Below, in pieces: positions 50,607-61,112 of a DNA stretch of 64,000 bases. The notes under the pieces were generated by a model. That model worked only from the letters and a program-made list of their open reading frames with translations. It made no database searches and had not been told where the DNA came from. Both the position numbers and the translations under genes were made by a program. The stretch comes from Tubiluchus corallicola (Eukaryota > Priapulida > Priapulimorpha > Priapulimorphida > Tubiluchidae). Position 1 is the first letter of the stretch. The number at the start of each line of letters is the position of its first letter. The stretch lies in the NCBI GenBank assembly GCA_030141605.1, contig JAQGDQ010000027.1:733812-797811 (forward strand). Direction: 5' to 3'.

Positions 50607-51240
50607 CCTAAACCGCTCCTTAACTATTGGGAAGATTTTTGATGATCTCATCAATTCGATTGCATCCCACTCGACTGATGCGCTAAGCTCATTGACTTTG
50701 AGCTGTGAGATTTTTTAGCCACAGTGACGTGCAGTTAGAAAACATTGATTTTTACATCCACAACGTTTGCAGCATGCTTTACCAAGATCTTGTTCTTGGA
50801 TCTTATTGTTGTGGAAGGCACAATGGGGTGTTTGAATGCATGATTGTTAATTTGTTCATCTCAAAACATCTGAGATTTTAATAAGTTTAAGATTTTGTAA
50901 TTATGTGTTATATCGGTCTCCCTTTTTTGTCCTTTATCTCCCTATTGTTCATATAAGTTTTTCATATCTTTTTTCTTGATTTCGTATTCCTTTTGCAGGG
51001 AAAATGGCCCAATTTGGCAATTTAAAGAGGCATTTGTGGCCTTTAGGTCAACTTATTAAGCGGACACATAACTTAACAATGTGCTTGCAGGTCTTACAGT
51101 TTACTGGGTATTGTCTTACATGAACTCTGTTTATTGTTTCATTTGTTGGATCACTGTCTCTTGGAACTCAATTTGCTTGCTTCGACTTCTTCTATGTAGC
51201 TCTCTGCTAAGGTGCTAATAAAAAATTTACCAGTGTTGCC
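50607..51240 (+). other. Probable 3' UTR of the STAC-like gene
   Basis: AT-rich sequence without long frames follows the stop. An AATAAA signal lies at about 51217-51222, so the transcript may end near 51240. Confidence 0.45.
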
Positions 51241-54200
51241 GTTGTCTCTTCCCCTGCTATTTTACAAGAGTATTTATTGTATATTGGTTTTGTAAATGTA
51301 CATACATATTTTAATACTGGCAGTGATAGTAAACTAAGCTTGCCGCCAGCGGCTTATTTGCTTTAGTTAAAGACGCCAATATTCGTAATTTTATTATCTG
51401 ACAGTTACAAAGTTTTTGGAATGCATTTTTCAGGTTTTTTCATGTTGAATATCGGGGCAGTAAAGCTTGTATGGTGCATAAACCTGCTAGCTCTATATTG
51501 TTTAATATAGTTTGGTGTTCTAGTCAAAGAAATGCTATCACGAATTATACAACTTTTTTATTTAGCATAGCAGTTTCCCATTGCCTTGACTGGTAAACTA
51601 ATGAATTTACCCATCTTACACCGCTTCTTCCAATTAGAAAAGATAAAAACTGATCATATTGTATATAAGTCAGATACAGCATAAAGATACAAGATTTAAT
51701 CTAAGTTACACGTCTTCGTTTAGTGCATGCATAATTAGGCAAACACTGAATGGCTATCATTGAGTAATGGGACGAGCTAAAAATGAATTTTCATTCCTAA
51801 AATGTAAGAATTTTTAGAGCAGCTTAGGCCTGAATTTTCATTTCAGTTTAGTTACTATACATCATACGTAAACTTCAAATGGTACTCAAATGTGCACACG
51901 TAGTATTTTCAGCTAATTGTTGTCAAGTTTAAATGTAAAAGAATTTAAAAGCTCATTAATTTCGTTGTTATGCAATTTACGGGTTACTCACATACATAGT
52001 ATAGTTCATGCCCTTGTTGTTATTTTATCCACTCCGTTTATTTTTACTAGCATAATCATGTACATATATTTAACTCATTTTATTGTAATTACGAATTTGT
52101 GTCGAAGGTATAATATTTGTGTGTACATAAAGCTTTATAACATGTTTATTTACGTTCTACGTATTGTTAAGAAGTTTGTAAGCTAAACGATTTTGAGCGT
52201 GTCAATGCTTTTATGGCAGGAATAATTCTCAGACAGATTGGCCATTAAAACACGACATGGACGTTAGAAGTTCCACTTTTGCGCATAATTCCTGGCCCCG
52301 GGCTTTTAAACTATAGCAGTAACATTAATAGCTCTATCGCATCTCTCGTGTCTACAGAATCGCTCTGCTTTTCCTGTACTTCATAAATTTATATCGGCAG
52401 TTGAAGATTTTATCGAAAGGATTTAGTAGCGTGGGTAGTGACTGAGAATATTTATGGATTGTTTCATATCCATTTGTGACCTACCTATTCAATCATGATG
52501 GTTAATGATAAGAAATATATGCAAGTTGCCGTACGATTATAATAAAATAATAAGAGATTATTTTATCATCTCAATCAGTTTTACATGCTGAAGAGTTGAA
52601 ACAAAGAATTTAATACCAGAATCTTTCAAAATTAGTTTATACAGCACGATGTCATTTTAGAAACTTGCTTTGCAAATAAAAACTATGATTTCTTTTGAAC
52701 TGAAATTATTTATTTTTATTTCAATGCCGTGGTTATCGGTTATGATAATACAAATGTTGTTTAAACTTTTTATAGCATTTATAACACTTGGCAATATAAG
52801 ACTTCACATTTTTAAAGTAACGTTATGGTGGCATTCTAACTTGCAAAAACGTTTTTTACGGCATTAAGGTTTAATTATTATTAATTGTCAATGCAATTGC
52901 GGCTACTACAAAACATTTGTGTATTGGGCTGTTTTATTTATTTATCATGCAAAGAATTATCTAAAAATTTCTGTTTGTAAATTTATGACTATGTTAATTA
53001 TAATTACTCAGTATTATACTTGTGATTGTAGTTATTAAGGTTTTCATATTTTCGCATACAATGCCAGTTCACAGCTTAATTCATATGTAATATTTGAAAA
53101 AGCGTGACTGCATGATTTAGAAGTTAGCCCAGAAACTGATAGACTGAAACTGACACACACAAACTGTTACACACATTATTTTAGTAGTAAATAAACGTTA
53201 GTGTTAATAAATTTTTGAATCACTGAAAGAAATTGGTGTTTCATTTCAATTGCCTTTTAGCGACAGTCTTGCTTGTGTTTTTTTTATGAAATCCATTGAC
53301 AGCGCAAACATTGCGAAAAACCTTGCCCAGTAGAACTTCTTTATGCTGCAAATTATTCTATCATTCGTTCACTAAATACGTTCTACGCTTTACGCAAGAA
53401 CAAAAACGCCCCAAATTTTATTAGAACCCCAAAAAGCTCTATCTGGTACATCATTGTCAAATACGATCCGAAGTTCATCCAGTCACAATAACAAGTCTGT
53501 TACATGTGAAACAGAAATAACAAATCTATGCATACAAAGACATAACCTCGGGTTTGGTTACAAATAAAAGAATGGCCCTCTCCAGCTGTAGCTGCAGGGT
53601 CGTAGTGACAAATTGAAAACTCACACTCCGTTGCGGTTACAAAATAGTCCGTAGTATTTTCCTGCAAAGTTTCAGTAACCTATATAAAAAACTGTGGCCA
53701 GTGAAAGCTTTCAAATATAAATATGACAACAACAACTACTACTACTACAGCAGCAGCAGCAACAACAGCAGCAACAGTGACGACAACAACAACAACCTGC
53801 TTTAGATACTTTTTTAAACAATCTTCAGTGAACTGATAGCTCTACTAAACCTTCCTGTTCATCCTAAGATTCCTAAGAACATCCTGCCCTTATAGGAAAA
53901 ACAACATTCTGTATGCTTTGACTCATGTAGTCAATGTCATAAAACTTTTTATTAAAGGACAAGATAAGTACATCTTCGCGTGCAATGGCATTTCACGCTT
54001 TAATTCAATTCATTATGGCATCGTGCATTACAACAGTAAAACCAATTAGATAGATTTGTTAGATAAAAAATTCTTACATAATTAATAAACTATGTTAGTA
54101 TTACGTCTACATGTACATACACTCAGTCTACTCTATACCCACTGAGTGAATCTATGGCCAGGTAAAACTTTGTTTCGCAACTACAAATTAGGCGTAGCGA

Positions 54201-54369
54201 TTTGTTAACAAACCAGAGCTAGTTTTCTTAGCAGATTTATATTTTGTAAAAAATGGATTTATATTTAATTGATTTGATGATGATCACTATAGCAGTGCTA
54301 CCACCTTTTGGCCATTACCGCAAGAAAACGAGTTGTTGCAACAATTTTTATCATTATTTATTTATTTGT
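51241..54369. other. Intergenic, no gene seen
   Basis: AT-rich with a (CAA)-tailed repeat near 53.6 kb. The frames at 51917-52186 and 52670-52867 have AT-driven Ile/Leu composition and no motif. Confidence 0.5.
53585..53795 (+). repeat. Dispersed repeat with (CAA/TAC/CAG)n tail, copy 2
   Basis: AAAACTGTGGCCAGTGAAAG and TTTCAAATATAAATATGAC precede a mixed (AAC)n, (TAC)n, (AGC)n tail, parallel to the copy at 40 kb. Confidence 0.45.
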
Positions 54370-54437
54370 TTTTTGTTTGTTTGTTTGTTTGTTTGTTTGT
54401 TTGTTTGTTTGTTTGTTTGTTTGTTTGTTTGTTTGTC
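54370..54437 (+). repeat. (GTTT)n microsatellite
   Basis: About 17 GTTT units continuing into CTGT and TTTA units to about 54490. Confidence 0.93.
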
Positions 54438-54742
54438 TAACTGTCTGTCTGTCTGCCTGTTTATTTATTTATTTATCTGTCTATTTACTTTAGCACATCA
54501 CATGCTCTATGAGCATATAGTTTATTCAGTATACCAGGTAGCTAAACTAAAACTGATGCTTTCAACATTTAACACTGGTTGCCTGTCTAAAAACATGGGA
54601 AAGTTGTGCGAATTAGTAATAAGCAAAGTCCAGAATTTCAAATGAGCAAAATACATTACTGTCAATAACCTTCTGAGCTAAAATTTTAGACCCCAGGGTA
54701 AAAACTTATGTTTGGAGAGATCGGTAGAAATTTCGAATGTAA

Positions 54743-55651
54743 TTTGCATGCAAACCGTATAGTGGAAATTTTCACAAACTCAAAGTGGGGAAAATACGCA
54801 GTATAAGCATTTACGCCTCAAAAAATGATTTACTGCAATTTCTATTAAAGAGATTAAAGTGCTTACCACGGCAACGTATAGACAGGCCACGCAATACACG
54901 AATGACGAAGAATCTATGGGATACAACTAGCACACTCATCTCAGCTGTAACGATTGAAAGGGTTAGATCTTGCGAAAGTAAAATTAGGAAAGTCTTTTCG
55001 CCAGCTAACATTTTCATATGTCACATTCCTGTGATATTTAACAACAAATATGTTTTAGGAAAAATTCAAATTACGGATACCATTAATAAGACCGTATATC
55101 AATTGAACAGCGAATTGTATAAATTAACCAGTAATGGGGACTTAATATTGAGGGAAGTGGCAAAATTTTTCGTTAATAATGAATTGATGGCAATGGATGG
55201 ATTACACCTAAGTAGAACAGGTGTTGATAAATTAACCCAGGTAATTTCTCACTGCTTGACCAGTGACAATAAAAGGTGGATTGCACCTAAACGGTATAAT
55301 AGTAGGCTAGTAAAGCCCATTATAGGACAAACAGCGTCAATCACAAAAAGCAAGGAAATGAATGATAATTTTATACTACAGCAACCATTGGGAAGACCCG
55401 CTTTGCTGCCAACGCCGGTACCTGATCAGGATTGTTACACTACAACAAACAACAAAACCACTGATCAAGACCTACTCGTGAATAATAAACAACACAATAG
55501 CACATACGCACAGGTATTACACAAACAACCAAAACAGATTAGCACCCCAACCACTGGTTCGCCTGCATCAAATTGTGACCCTGAAAAGAAAGAACAATTG
55601 AATGAGCTCATTAGTAACGCTGTGCAAAAGTTCTTAAACAGTTTTCTGTAA
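54743..55651 (+). CDS. LINE ORF1-like protein with C-terminal part of an SGNH-hydrolase-like domain
   Basis: An open frame runs from after a stop at 54740 to TAA at 55651; the first ATG is at 54902 (249 codons to the stop). The motif DGLHLSRTGVDKL has the Asp-x-x-His arrangement that closes the active site of SGNH/GDSL esterases, and it is preceded by FICHIPVIFNN and an N-rich helix, as in the esterase-like ORF1 of CR1-type LINEs. The N-terminal SGNH blocks (GDS, GTND) are not visible, so the domain is truncated on the 5' side. The C-terminal half is Asn/Gln/Thr-rich with STYAQVLHK, similar to linkers in such ORF1 proteins. No reverse transcriptase follows in frame. It is probably a 5'-truncated retroelement remnant, though the frame is unusually well kept. 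Confidence 0.5.
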   Translation, partial: FACKPYSGNFHKLKVGKIRSISIYASKNDLLQFLLKRLKCLPRQRIDRPRNTRMTKNLWDTTSTLISAVTIERVRSCESKIRKVFSPANIFICHIPVIFNNKYVLGKIQITDTINKTVYQLNSELYKLTSNGDLILREVAKFFVNNELMAMDGLHLSRTGVDKLTQVISHCLTSDNKRWIAPKRYNSRLVKPIIGQTASITKSKEMNDNFILQQPLGRPALLPTPVPDQDCYTTTNNKTTDQDLLVNNKQHNSTYAQVLHKQPKQISTPTTGSPASNCDPEKKEQLNELISNAVQKFLNSFL

Positions 55652-55737
55652 TTAAAATTTTATGCAAGAAGCTGCCGTTGTAGCAGACAAATTTATTTCG
55701 AGTTTCCCGATTGAATTTCATTGGTATTGACGCTTTT

Positions 55738-56079
55738 ATGATCAGTTTAAAAATAACGTTTTTGCTATTTATGCTACTACTTAGTGCCGTCTGTACTTTA
55801 TATAATGTACCCACTAATGATGAAATGTGTTATAGGCCTATCGTCAACATTAGCCTATTGGTAATCAGTCTAACTGGCATAATTTACGTTACTCTTTCTA
55901 AGTCACACAATAGTAAATTAATAATTATGATGCTGATAAATCTAAGCGTAATACCTTCACATATTTTACTAGTGGACCCATGTTGCCTTAATTCTGATGC
56001 TGTGCTTTATAGTCTTGACTTAATAAGTATTACAGATCTTAATTTTTATTTCAAAAATCTTCATATGTGTGAAAGCTAA
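55738..56079 (+). CDS. Hypothetical small membrane protein, 113 codons
   Basis: An ORF starting at ATG 55738, 86 bases after the preceding ORF. It begins MISLKITFLLFMLLLSAV, a signal-peptide-like or membrane segment, and holds two more hydrophobic runs (VNISLLVISLTGIIYVTL and LIIMMLINLSVIPSHILLV). No family is recognised. AT-rich DNA readily produces Ile/Leu-rich frames by chance, so coding status is uncertain; its close spacing after the LINE ORF1-like frame is the main reason to list it. Confidence 0.25.
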   Translation: MISLKITFLLFMLLLSAVCTLYNVPTNDEMCYRPIVNISLLVISLTGIIYVTLSKSHNSKLIIMMLINLSVIPSHILLVDPCCLNSDAVLYSLDLISITDLNFYFKNLHMCES

Positions 56080-56105
56080 ATGTAATTCCCATAAAATTTT
56101 ATTTA

Positions 56106-56354
56106 TTGCTTCGATATGCATCTTACAGCAGTGGCATCAATGGCAACACCAACTTACCTGTAATAATTAATAATTATGATAGTTTTAAACTTAAAAATTG
56201 GCCCGATTTTAATGATTTTAACTTTAATTTCAAAGTTAAACCACTTGTAAAAAATGTTTTTAATTCTGTGTACTTCCTGAAAAGGCAAATGCGTTCAATA
56301 CTGCATTGCTACTGGTGCAAAATGTGCTTAAATTTCTTTAAAAACAGTGTGTAA
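56106..56354 (+). CDS. Hypothetical ORF, third in the 54.7-56.4 kb cluster
   Basis: An 82-codon frame with no ATG near its 5' end, the open start being TTG. It contains an Asn/Phe/Lys-rich stretch (YDSFKLKNWPDFNDFNFNF) and a CxxC-like pair near the end (HCYWCKMC). No homology is recognised. It may be the 3' part of the same decayed element as the two ORFs upstream. Confidence 0.2.
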   Translation: MLRYASYSSGINGNTNLPVIINNYDSFKLKNWPDFNDFNFNFKVKPLVKNVFNSVYFLKRQMRSILHCYWCKMCLNFFKNSV

Positions 56355-57324
56355 ACAAACTTGGCACAGTGTATAACAAAAAAGCATCACTGGCCTGCGT
56401 GATTAGCATTAAACGAGCGACGCGCATATATTAAGAAGTAAATTAATTTTACAGTAACTTAGCAACATTGATTTAACCAAATACCATTAGAAAAATAAAA
56501 AGCATTTTGTCAGGTATTTGGCTATTGTACCTTATGCGCAGAATAAAGTTTCCTTTACTAAACCTTTTTGAAAAGTGTTTACTCCTATAAGGTCTATAAC
56601 ATTTAAATGTCTACACTATGTAGTGGTTTACAATGAGACGTAGAATAACAGAAAAACAAGAAATTTTCAACTTTTCATACAGCATTATAAGGAAAATGAT
56701 CTGGAAAGTGTTCGCCTAAAAATCTACTTGCTCTTTGCTTGAAAATAGCTTAACATCCAGCTCTTACTTTGGAGGCTTGATGAGTAACTTGATATTAATT
56801 TAAACTATGCATAACTGACTACTTTCATTAGAATACATACGTGTGTAAGCAATGTTCGTAATGCAAATCGTTTTATTTATTCGTTAATTGTTTTTTTTTT
56901 AATTATTTTTTAAATAAAATTTTCCCGCAAACGTGCGGGCATAAGAAACTGTCAAAAAGTGTGAGCAGCAGGTAAACTCCAATTCAATGTTATGCTAGAA
57001 ACCTTTTATAAAACTTCCCAATAATTTTATAACCTTTTGCTTTTAAAACTCAGACAATATTCATTTGAGCGAGTAGTTGTTTTGTACTGTTTTCTGTTGT
57101 TTTTTTCTATTTAGCACTGAAGTAATGCTTTAACTGATGATTCGTAGTCATAACCTTCCCTTCAAGTCATGACCAATCGGTGTATAATAGGAACCACTAT
57201 ACCTACTGTTCTTACTAGACACCGCTCTGGTCATGTCATGGTGAGGTGTGTTTAGATAGCACTAAGCTGGCCGGATTAAAAAAAGGTACAGTCGTCAGTG
57301 AATGACCGGATTAAAAAGATCTGA
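56355..57324. other. Intergenic, no gene seen
   Basis: AT-rich. A duplicated CCGGATTAAAAA motif lies near 57272 and 57306. Confidence 0.5.
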
Positions 57325-57543
57325 TCGGCTGGGTTGTTAGCAGCGGTTTGTACAGTCGGAACAATTTTGCTCGCAACGGGTAACAAAGTACTGTTTTCAG
57401 TTTACGCCATTGCGTGCTATATCCTCTTTAGAATGGCACTGTCAGAGACAATTTTGTCTTTTCTTTTTTTATTAATTATGACTGTGATTGTCAGAATTTT
57501 TTATAAACCCTTGCGGTTTGTTTTACCAGTCATTACAGCTTGA
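57325..57543 (+). pseudogene. Membrane-protein fragment, faintly SLC19-like
   Basis: The frame opens after TGA at 57322 and encodes three hydrophobic segments: LLAAVCTVGTILLAT, VLFSVYAIACYILFR and a long Leu/Ile-rich run. The spacing and the CYILFR-type segment recall a transmembrane pair of SLC19 vitamin transporters, but I see no diagnostic motif and there is no upstream exon in frame. It could equally be a terminal exon, a pseudogene scrap or chance hydrophobic sequence. Confidence 0.2.
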
Positions 57544-57601
57544 GGGTAATAAGTTGAAGAAAAGAGACACTGTAGAGAAAAGAGATAAAAGAAAAACAAT
57601 T

Positions 57602-57676
57602 GTAGACTAGTCAGGATTTGAACCGGATACATGAAATTAGTACTTCCATGCTCTACCGTCTGAGCAACCAGTCAAC
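57602..57676 (-). mobile_element. tRNA-like SINE head, family 2 (or tRNA pseudogene)
   Basis: On the minus strand the sequence folds as a near-complete tRNA: acceptor strands TGACTGG and CTAGTCT pair apart from the first base, GCTC pairs GAGC in the D arm, TGGAA pairs TTTCA around the loop GTACTAA (formal anticodon ACT), and TCCGG pairs CCTGA around TTCAAAT with one mismatch. Serine tRNAs need a long variable arm, absent here, so it is probably a tRNA-derived repeat rather than a functional gene. The sequence on its 3' side matches a second copy at 61 kb. Confidence 0.6.
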
Positions 57677-57791
57677 ATCACCAGATCAGGCCTGAGGCTT
57701 TCCTAAATTTTTGTCTTTTTAGCCTACCTTAAATAATACTCTTTAATTAGATTACATTAGATTGGTGGATCTGTAATAATCTACTTAGTCT

Positions 57792-58988
57792 CTATAATCC
57801 TATCCACTCAGGCGGCCAATAATCTTCTGGCTTGAAGATATGATTTTTGTCCTTATACCCATCGTCATGCATATCACGAAAATATGTCACAGTGCCTCTG
57901 GACAAATATCCACACCAAAAGCTGTAAGTGCCAACAGTCGTAATAACGTGATCACAAAATTCGCTCACAATACACATATCCACCGCGGGTTCATTCCCAG
58001 GTGGTATGAACAGCACATCTGAACCGTTTATATTTTCCTTATTCCACGTCATGTCCTGACCAATCACTACAAAAATTACTTTTGAAGACAATTTTTTCCT
58101 CATGTGGAACATTGCTTTTGCCAAATACTCGGGTGTGGCTGTAGTTACGTGCGTTTTATTTTTGTCTAACATATCACCTCTGCGCACATGGATTCCCACA
58201 AGAACCGTTCCAGACTTTACCCTGTCTAATAAATTATAGTTCTTTAGCTGCCTGTGAAGAATCTTATGTGCCTGGGCTTTGGTTTCGTCACTGAATTGAA
58301 ATTGTTTCCTTATCTCTTCTGTCCAAGGAGCGAAGAATTTGTATGAAGCCAAATATCCTTTCAAGCTGATATTCTTACAAGGCGTGTTCGTCTTATCATG
58401 CTTATTGAATTTTTCGGTTAAATGATGAGCACCTGGAAAAAACACTGCGCCATATTTTAGACGAACGCGCAAAAACTGTACTCGGTAGCTGAGGTATGAA
58501 TCCCACGACAATACTGGACGTATCCATAAATTTGGGAAAATACTATACAGTCTAAAGTTTCCAGCAAGTATTGCAGTCAGATTGTTGGCCCTTGCTATCC
58601 CATACAGCGATGCATATTCAAACATGTTGTTGCCAAGCCTTCCTGCAAACATTCCCATAGTTATGTAACACAGAGCTGGATCCAATGAAGTTATCTGCTT
58701 CAAAATATAAGTTTGTAAAATGTCATTTTGATTTTGAGCCTTGCCTCCGTTATAGATAATTGGAATTTTATGACTGTGTTGAACAGAAGCCAAGGACGGT
58801 AGATGCGTCAGCGAACTAATTGAAGAAAATCTAGAAACCATTTTAAAATGAGAAGCAATATCAATATAGACTAAATAGTGGCGGCATAATAGCACTACCA
58901 ACAGTAAGAGACATATGAACTTGCAATGCGGATTTCGAGAATAGGTGTATAATGAAGAAGAGCCATTTCCGGTAACGTCTTCATTCAT
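57792..58988 (-). CDS. Alpha-1,2-fucosyltransferase-like enzyme, family GT11
   Basis: An intact 398-residue single-exon coding region. Residues 1-23 are a short cytoplasmic tail, and 24-41 (FICLLLLVVLLCRHYLV) form one hydrophobic anchor, the type II Golgi layout. Three GT11 blocks are present: FAGRLGNNMFEYASLYGIA at 114-132 (the GxGNxMFQYA-type N-terminal motif), GIHVRRGDM at 265-273 (the HxRRxD signature shared by alpha-1,2 and alpha-1,6 fucosyltransferases, GDP-fucose binding) and TTVGTYSFWCGYLS at 350-363. N-glycosylation sequons occur at about 136, 206, 277 and 321. The expected reaction is transfer of fucose from GDP-fucose to O2 of a terminal beta-galactose; the acceptor cannot be read from sequence. 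Length is slightly above vertebrate FUT1/FUT2. A TTGTCTTAG acceptor lies 24 bases before the ATG, so a 5' UTR intron is likely. Confidence 0.92.
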   Translation of the reverse strand: MNEDVTGNGSSSLYTYSRNPHCKFICLLLLVVLLCRHYLVYIDIASHFKMVSRFSSISSLTHLPSLASVQHSHKIPIIYNGGKAQNQNDILQTYILKQITSLDPALCYITMGMFAGRLGNNMFEYASLYGIARANNLTAILAGNFRLYSIFPNLWIRPVLSWDSYLSYRVQFLRVRLKYGAVFFPGAHHLTEKFNKHDKTNTPCKNISLKGYLASYKFFAPWTEEIRKQFQFSDETKAQAHKILHRQLKNYNLLDRVKSGTVLVGIHVRRGDMLDKNKTHVTTATPEYLAKAMFHMRKKLSSKVIFVVIGQDMTWNKENINGSDVLFIPPGNEPAVDMCIVSEFCDHVITTVGTYSFWCGYLSRGTVTYFRDMHDDGYKDKNHIFKPEDYWPPEWIGL

Positions 58989-59014
58989 AACTTGCAGCAG
59001 ATCAATTAACGCCT
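58989..59014 (-). other. 5' UTR tail and splice acceptor of the fucosyltransferase gene
   Basis: On the minus strand a T-rich tract ends in TTGTCTTAG (AG at 59014-59013), then 24 bases lead to the ATG. An intron in the 5' UTR with an uninterrupted coding exon is common for this enzyme family. The first exon and promoter are not identified. Confidence 0.5.
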
Positions 59015-60607
59015 AAGACAAAAAAGATGTAGAATATTATAACGACAGCTGAAGCAAACTGACCCCTGGAGATCGTGTCTCCATCAAAGGCTTTTAGTAA
59101 GCGCTGTCAACTTCTTGGATCAGCGCCACTGTTGGATCACCCTGGGTCATTTCCCTCTATGCCAAAAACACCATAATTTTTCCCTTATTGAATGTGTAAA
59201 TTATTCAAGGCATTTTAAAGGTGGCTTTTGAACATGGCAGGTACGATATTAGACTGATAAAGTTTCACGTTGCTTGTCTCTTCTAAAATGAAATGTAGCT
59301 ATTGACATGAAACGCAATTCCGTCCTGCAACTTGTCACTTTATTCTTGTGACTTAAAAATAATAGACACCGTGGAAAACACCGTTTTTCTTTGTTACGTG
59401 ACTTTCAATTTAAAATTCCGATAATGAATAGCATTTTCCGATAGAATTTCACAGAATTTACCCAGCAGGGCACATCTTCAGATTGTAGTTGTGTGCACGT
59501 GAGCTACCGAAGTACTTTAGCCAACTTTTGGTATCAAACATTTGAACAAAATTGATAACTGCGTGACCGGATGCTTGAAGTCTTGAACAATGTACTTCTG
59601 AACAGTCTTTTACGACACACTAGAAGTTTGGCGCATGGTTAGTATAAATGCTGAGAAAAACGACTTGCTAATTTGTGATAGTACTAGAAGTTAGATTAGA
59701 GGTGAAACTAGGAAATCAAGCATAGTGTGGGTGCAGGCTAAAAACGTGGTTAGATTTACGAATAAGTTGGCTTAAAGCCAGGCTACTTTTACTTTTTTTA
59801 GGCAATTTAGACTAGACCAAAATCCTGAAAATGTGCTTTTACAAGTTTTGAACCCACTCGGGCGTTTTTGTTCTAAAAGTGGGCAATATAACCAGTCTTA
59901 TCGATTTCATTATGCTTAATCCGAATAAAGCTGTTGACAGCTCGAACAATTAGCGGAAAGGAAAAAATGCAAGAAACAAAATGGGTGCCAAGTTTTAGCA
60001 TAAACAACGTAAATTAAGAGAAATTTCACCAAAATTAATGTTAAGAAGCGCTTATGACATCTATCCTAGGGTTGCTGGACACGAGGGGCCAATGTCTGTT
60101 ATTTACTACCGTTCATGACTACCGTTTTCATAATTAGTATGTCAGTTAAAGGCTTTAAGACGTTACGTTAGTGTTATTAGAAATTCCTATACTGACATGT
60201 GGAAAAAAACAAATGAGGAGGTAAAATTGGGAATCTTCAGATTATCATCATCATCGCCATCTTCATCACTATCACCACTACCGTCACCATCACTTTCCCC
60301 TCCACCACTACTACAACATCATTATGACACTTGTCGATAGTTGATATGCTTGAGCCGACACAACAAACACCAGAGTTATAATATTCATTCTTGTGTCAGC
60401 CCCCCAGCAGAACTATTAGGTGCAAATAAGCTGCACGCTTTTGACAATAGAGACTGAAAACGTTATTGTACAACCGGGTATTCTGTTCTGTACTTGTTCT
60501 GTTCAAGAGTTCAAAAGCAAAGCACCTATCGATTTTTTCAGGTTTTTCTGTCAATTGCCCACTTTTCTGTATTTAAAAATCACAGTGTTTCGCAAGCTAC
60601 TGAGCAA
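59015..60607. other. Upstream region of the fucosyltransferase gene, no coding seen
   Basis: It should hold the 5' UTR intron, first exon and promoter of the minus-strand fucosyltransferase; none can be placed from motifs alone. Confidence 0.4.
60243..60325 (+). repeat. (ATC/ACC)n trinucleotide tract
   Basis: Imperfect ATC, ACC and ACT units with no open coding context. Confidence 0.8.
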
Positions 60608-60838
60608 TTTTAGCAGCAATATTATATTATATGTAACTTTAATAAAGACTGGTAAATAGATTCTGGAACTTTCATTATTTTGTTTTTAATTACTCGTTTT
60701 ATTTATTTAGATTTATTTATATTTATTTAAGAGCAATACTATATTACTATGTAACTTTAATAAAAAGTGATCAATAGATTCTGACACTTTTATTTTTTCT
60801 TTTTAATTACTCGTCTTATTTATTTTGATTTGATAAAA
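60608..60838 (+). repeat. Two-copy tandem duplication, about 118-bp unit
   Basis: ATGTAACTTTAATAAA, then CAATAGATTCTG-like, then TTTTTAATTACTCGT and TTATTTATTT occur in the same order from about 60613 and 60732. Confidence 0.75.
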
Positions 60839-61014
60839 AAAGAAGGTATTTTAGAAGCGGCATGCTTGTAACTGCGTCGTGATAATGCAGGGGTTTCATT
60901 ATAACATACCGCCACAAGAAAAAACCTAGAAAACAGATTTAAAAAATTCATCAGTTAGTTAGAATACGACTGTGATTACCAGAGTAAACTATTTTTAACA
61001 ATTATTACCCACTG

Positions 61015-61112
61015 CGAGTACTGAGTTGGAGAAAGAAAGGAGACGCTGAAAAATTGTGGACTAGTTGGGATTTGAACCTGGGACCTGGTATTAACACTCC
61101 CCTATTTAAAAA
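61015..61112 (-). mobile_element. tRNA-like SINE family 2, truncated copy
   Basis: It shares the body (GAGTTGGAGAAAGAAAGGAGAC versus AAGTTGAAGAAAAGAGACAC), then GACTAGTTGGGATTTGAACC versus GACTAGTCAGGATTTGAACC with 57.6 kb. The tRNA-like 5' half is missing beyond the anticodon region. Confidence 0.55.

Noticed and set aside
54253-54645. 130-codon ORF through the GTTT repeat
   Set aside because: The FVCL repeats are translated microsatellite.
57602-57676. Functional tRNA-Ser gene
   Set aside because: It folds like a tRNA but lacks the long variable arm of serine tRNAs, has mismatches, and shares its flank with a truncated repeat copy.
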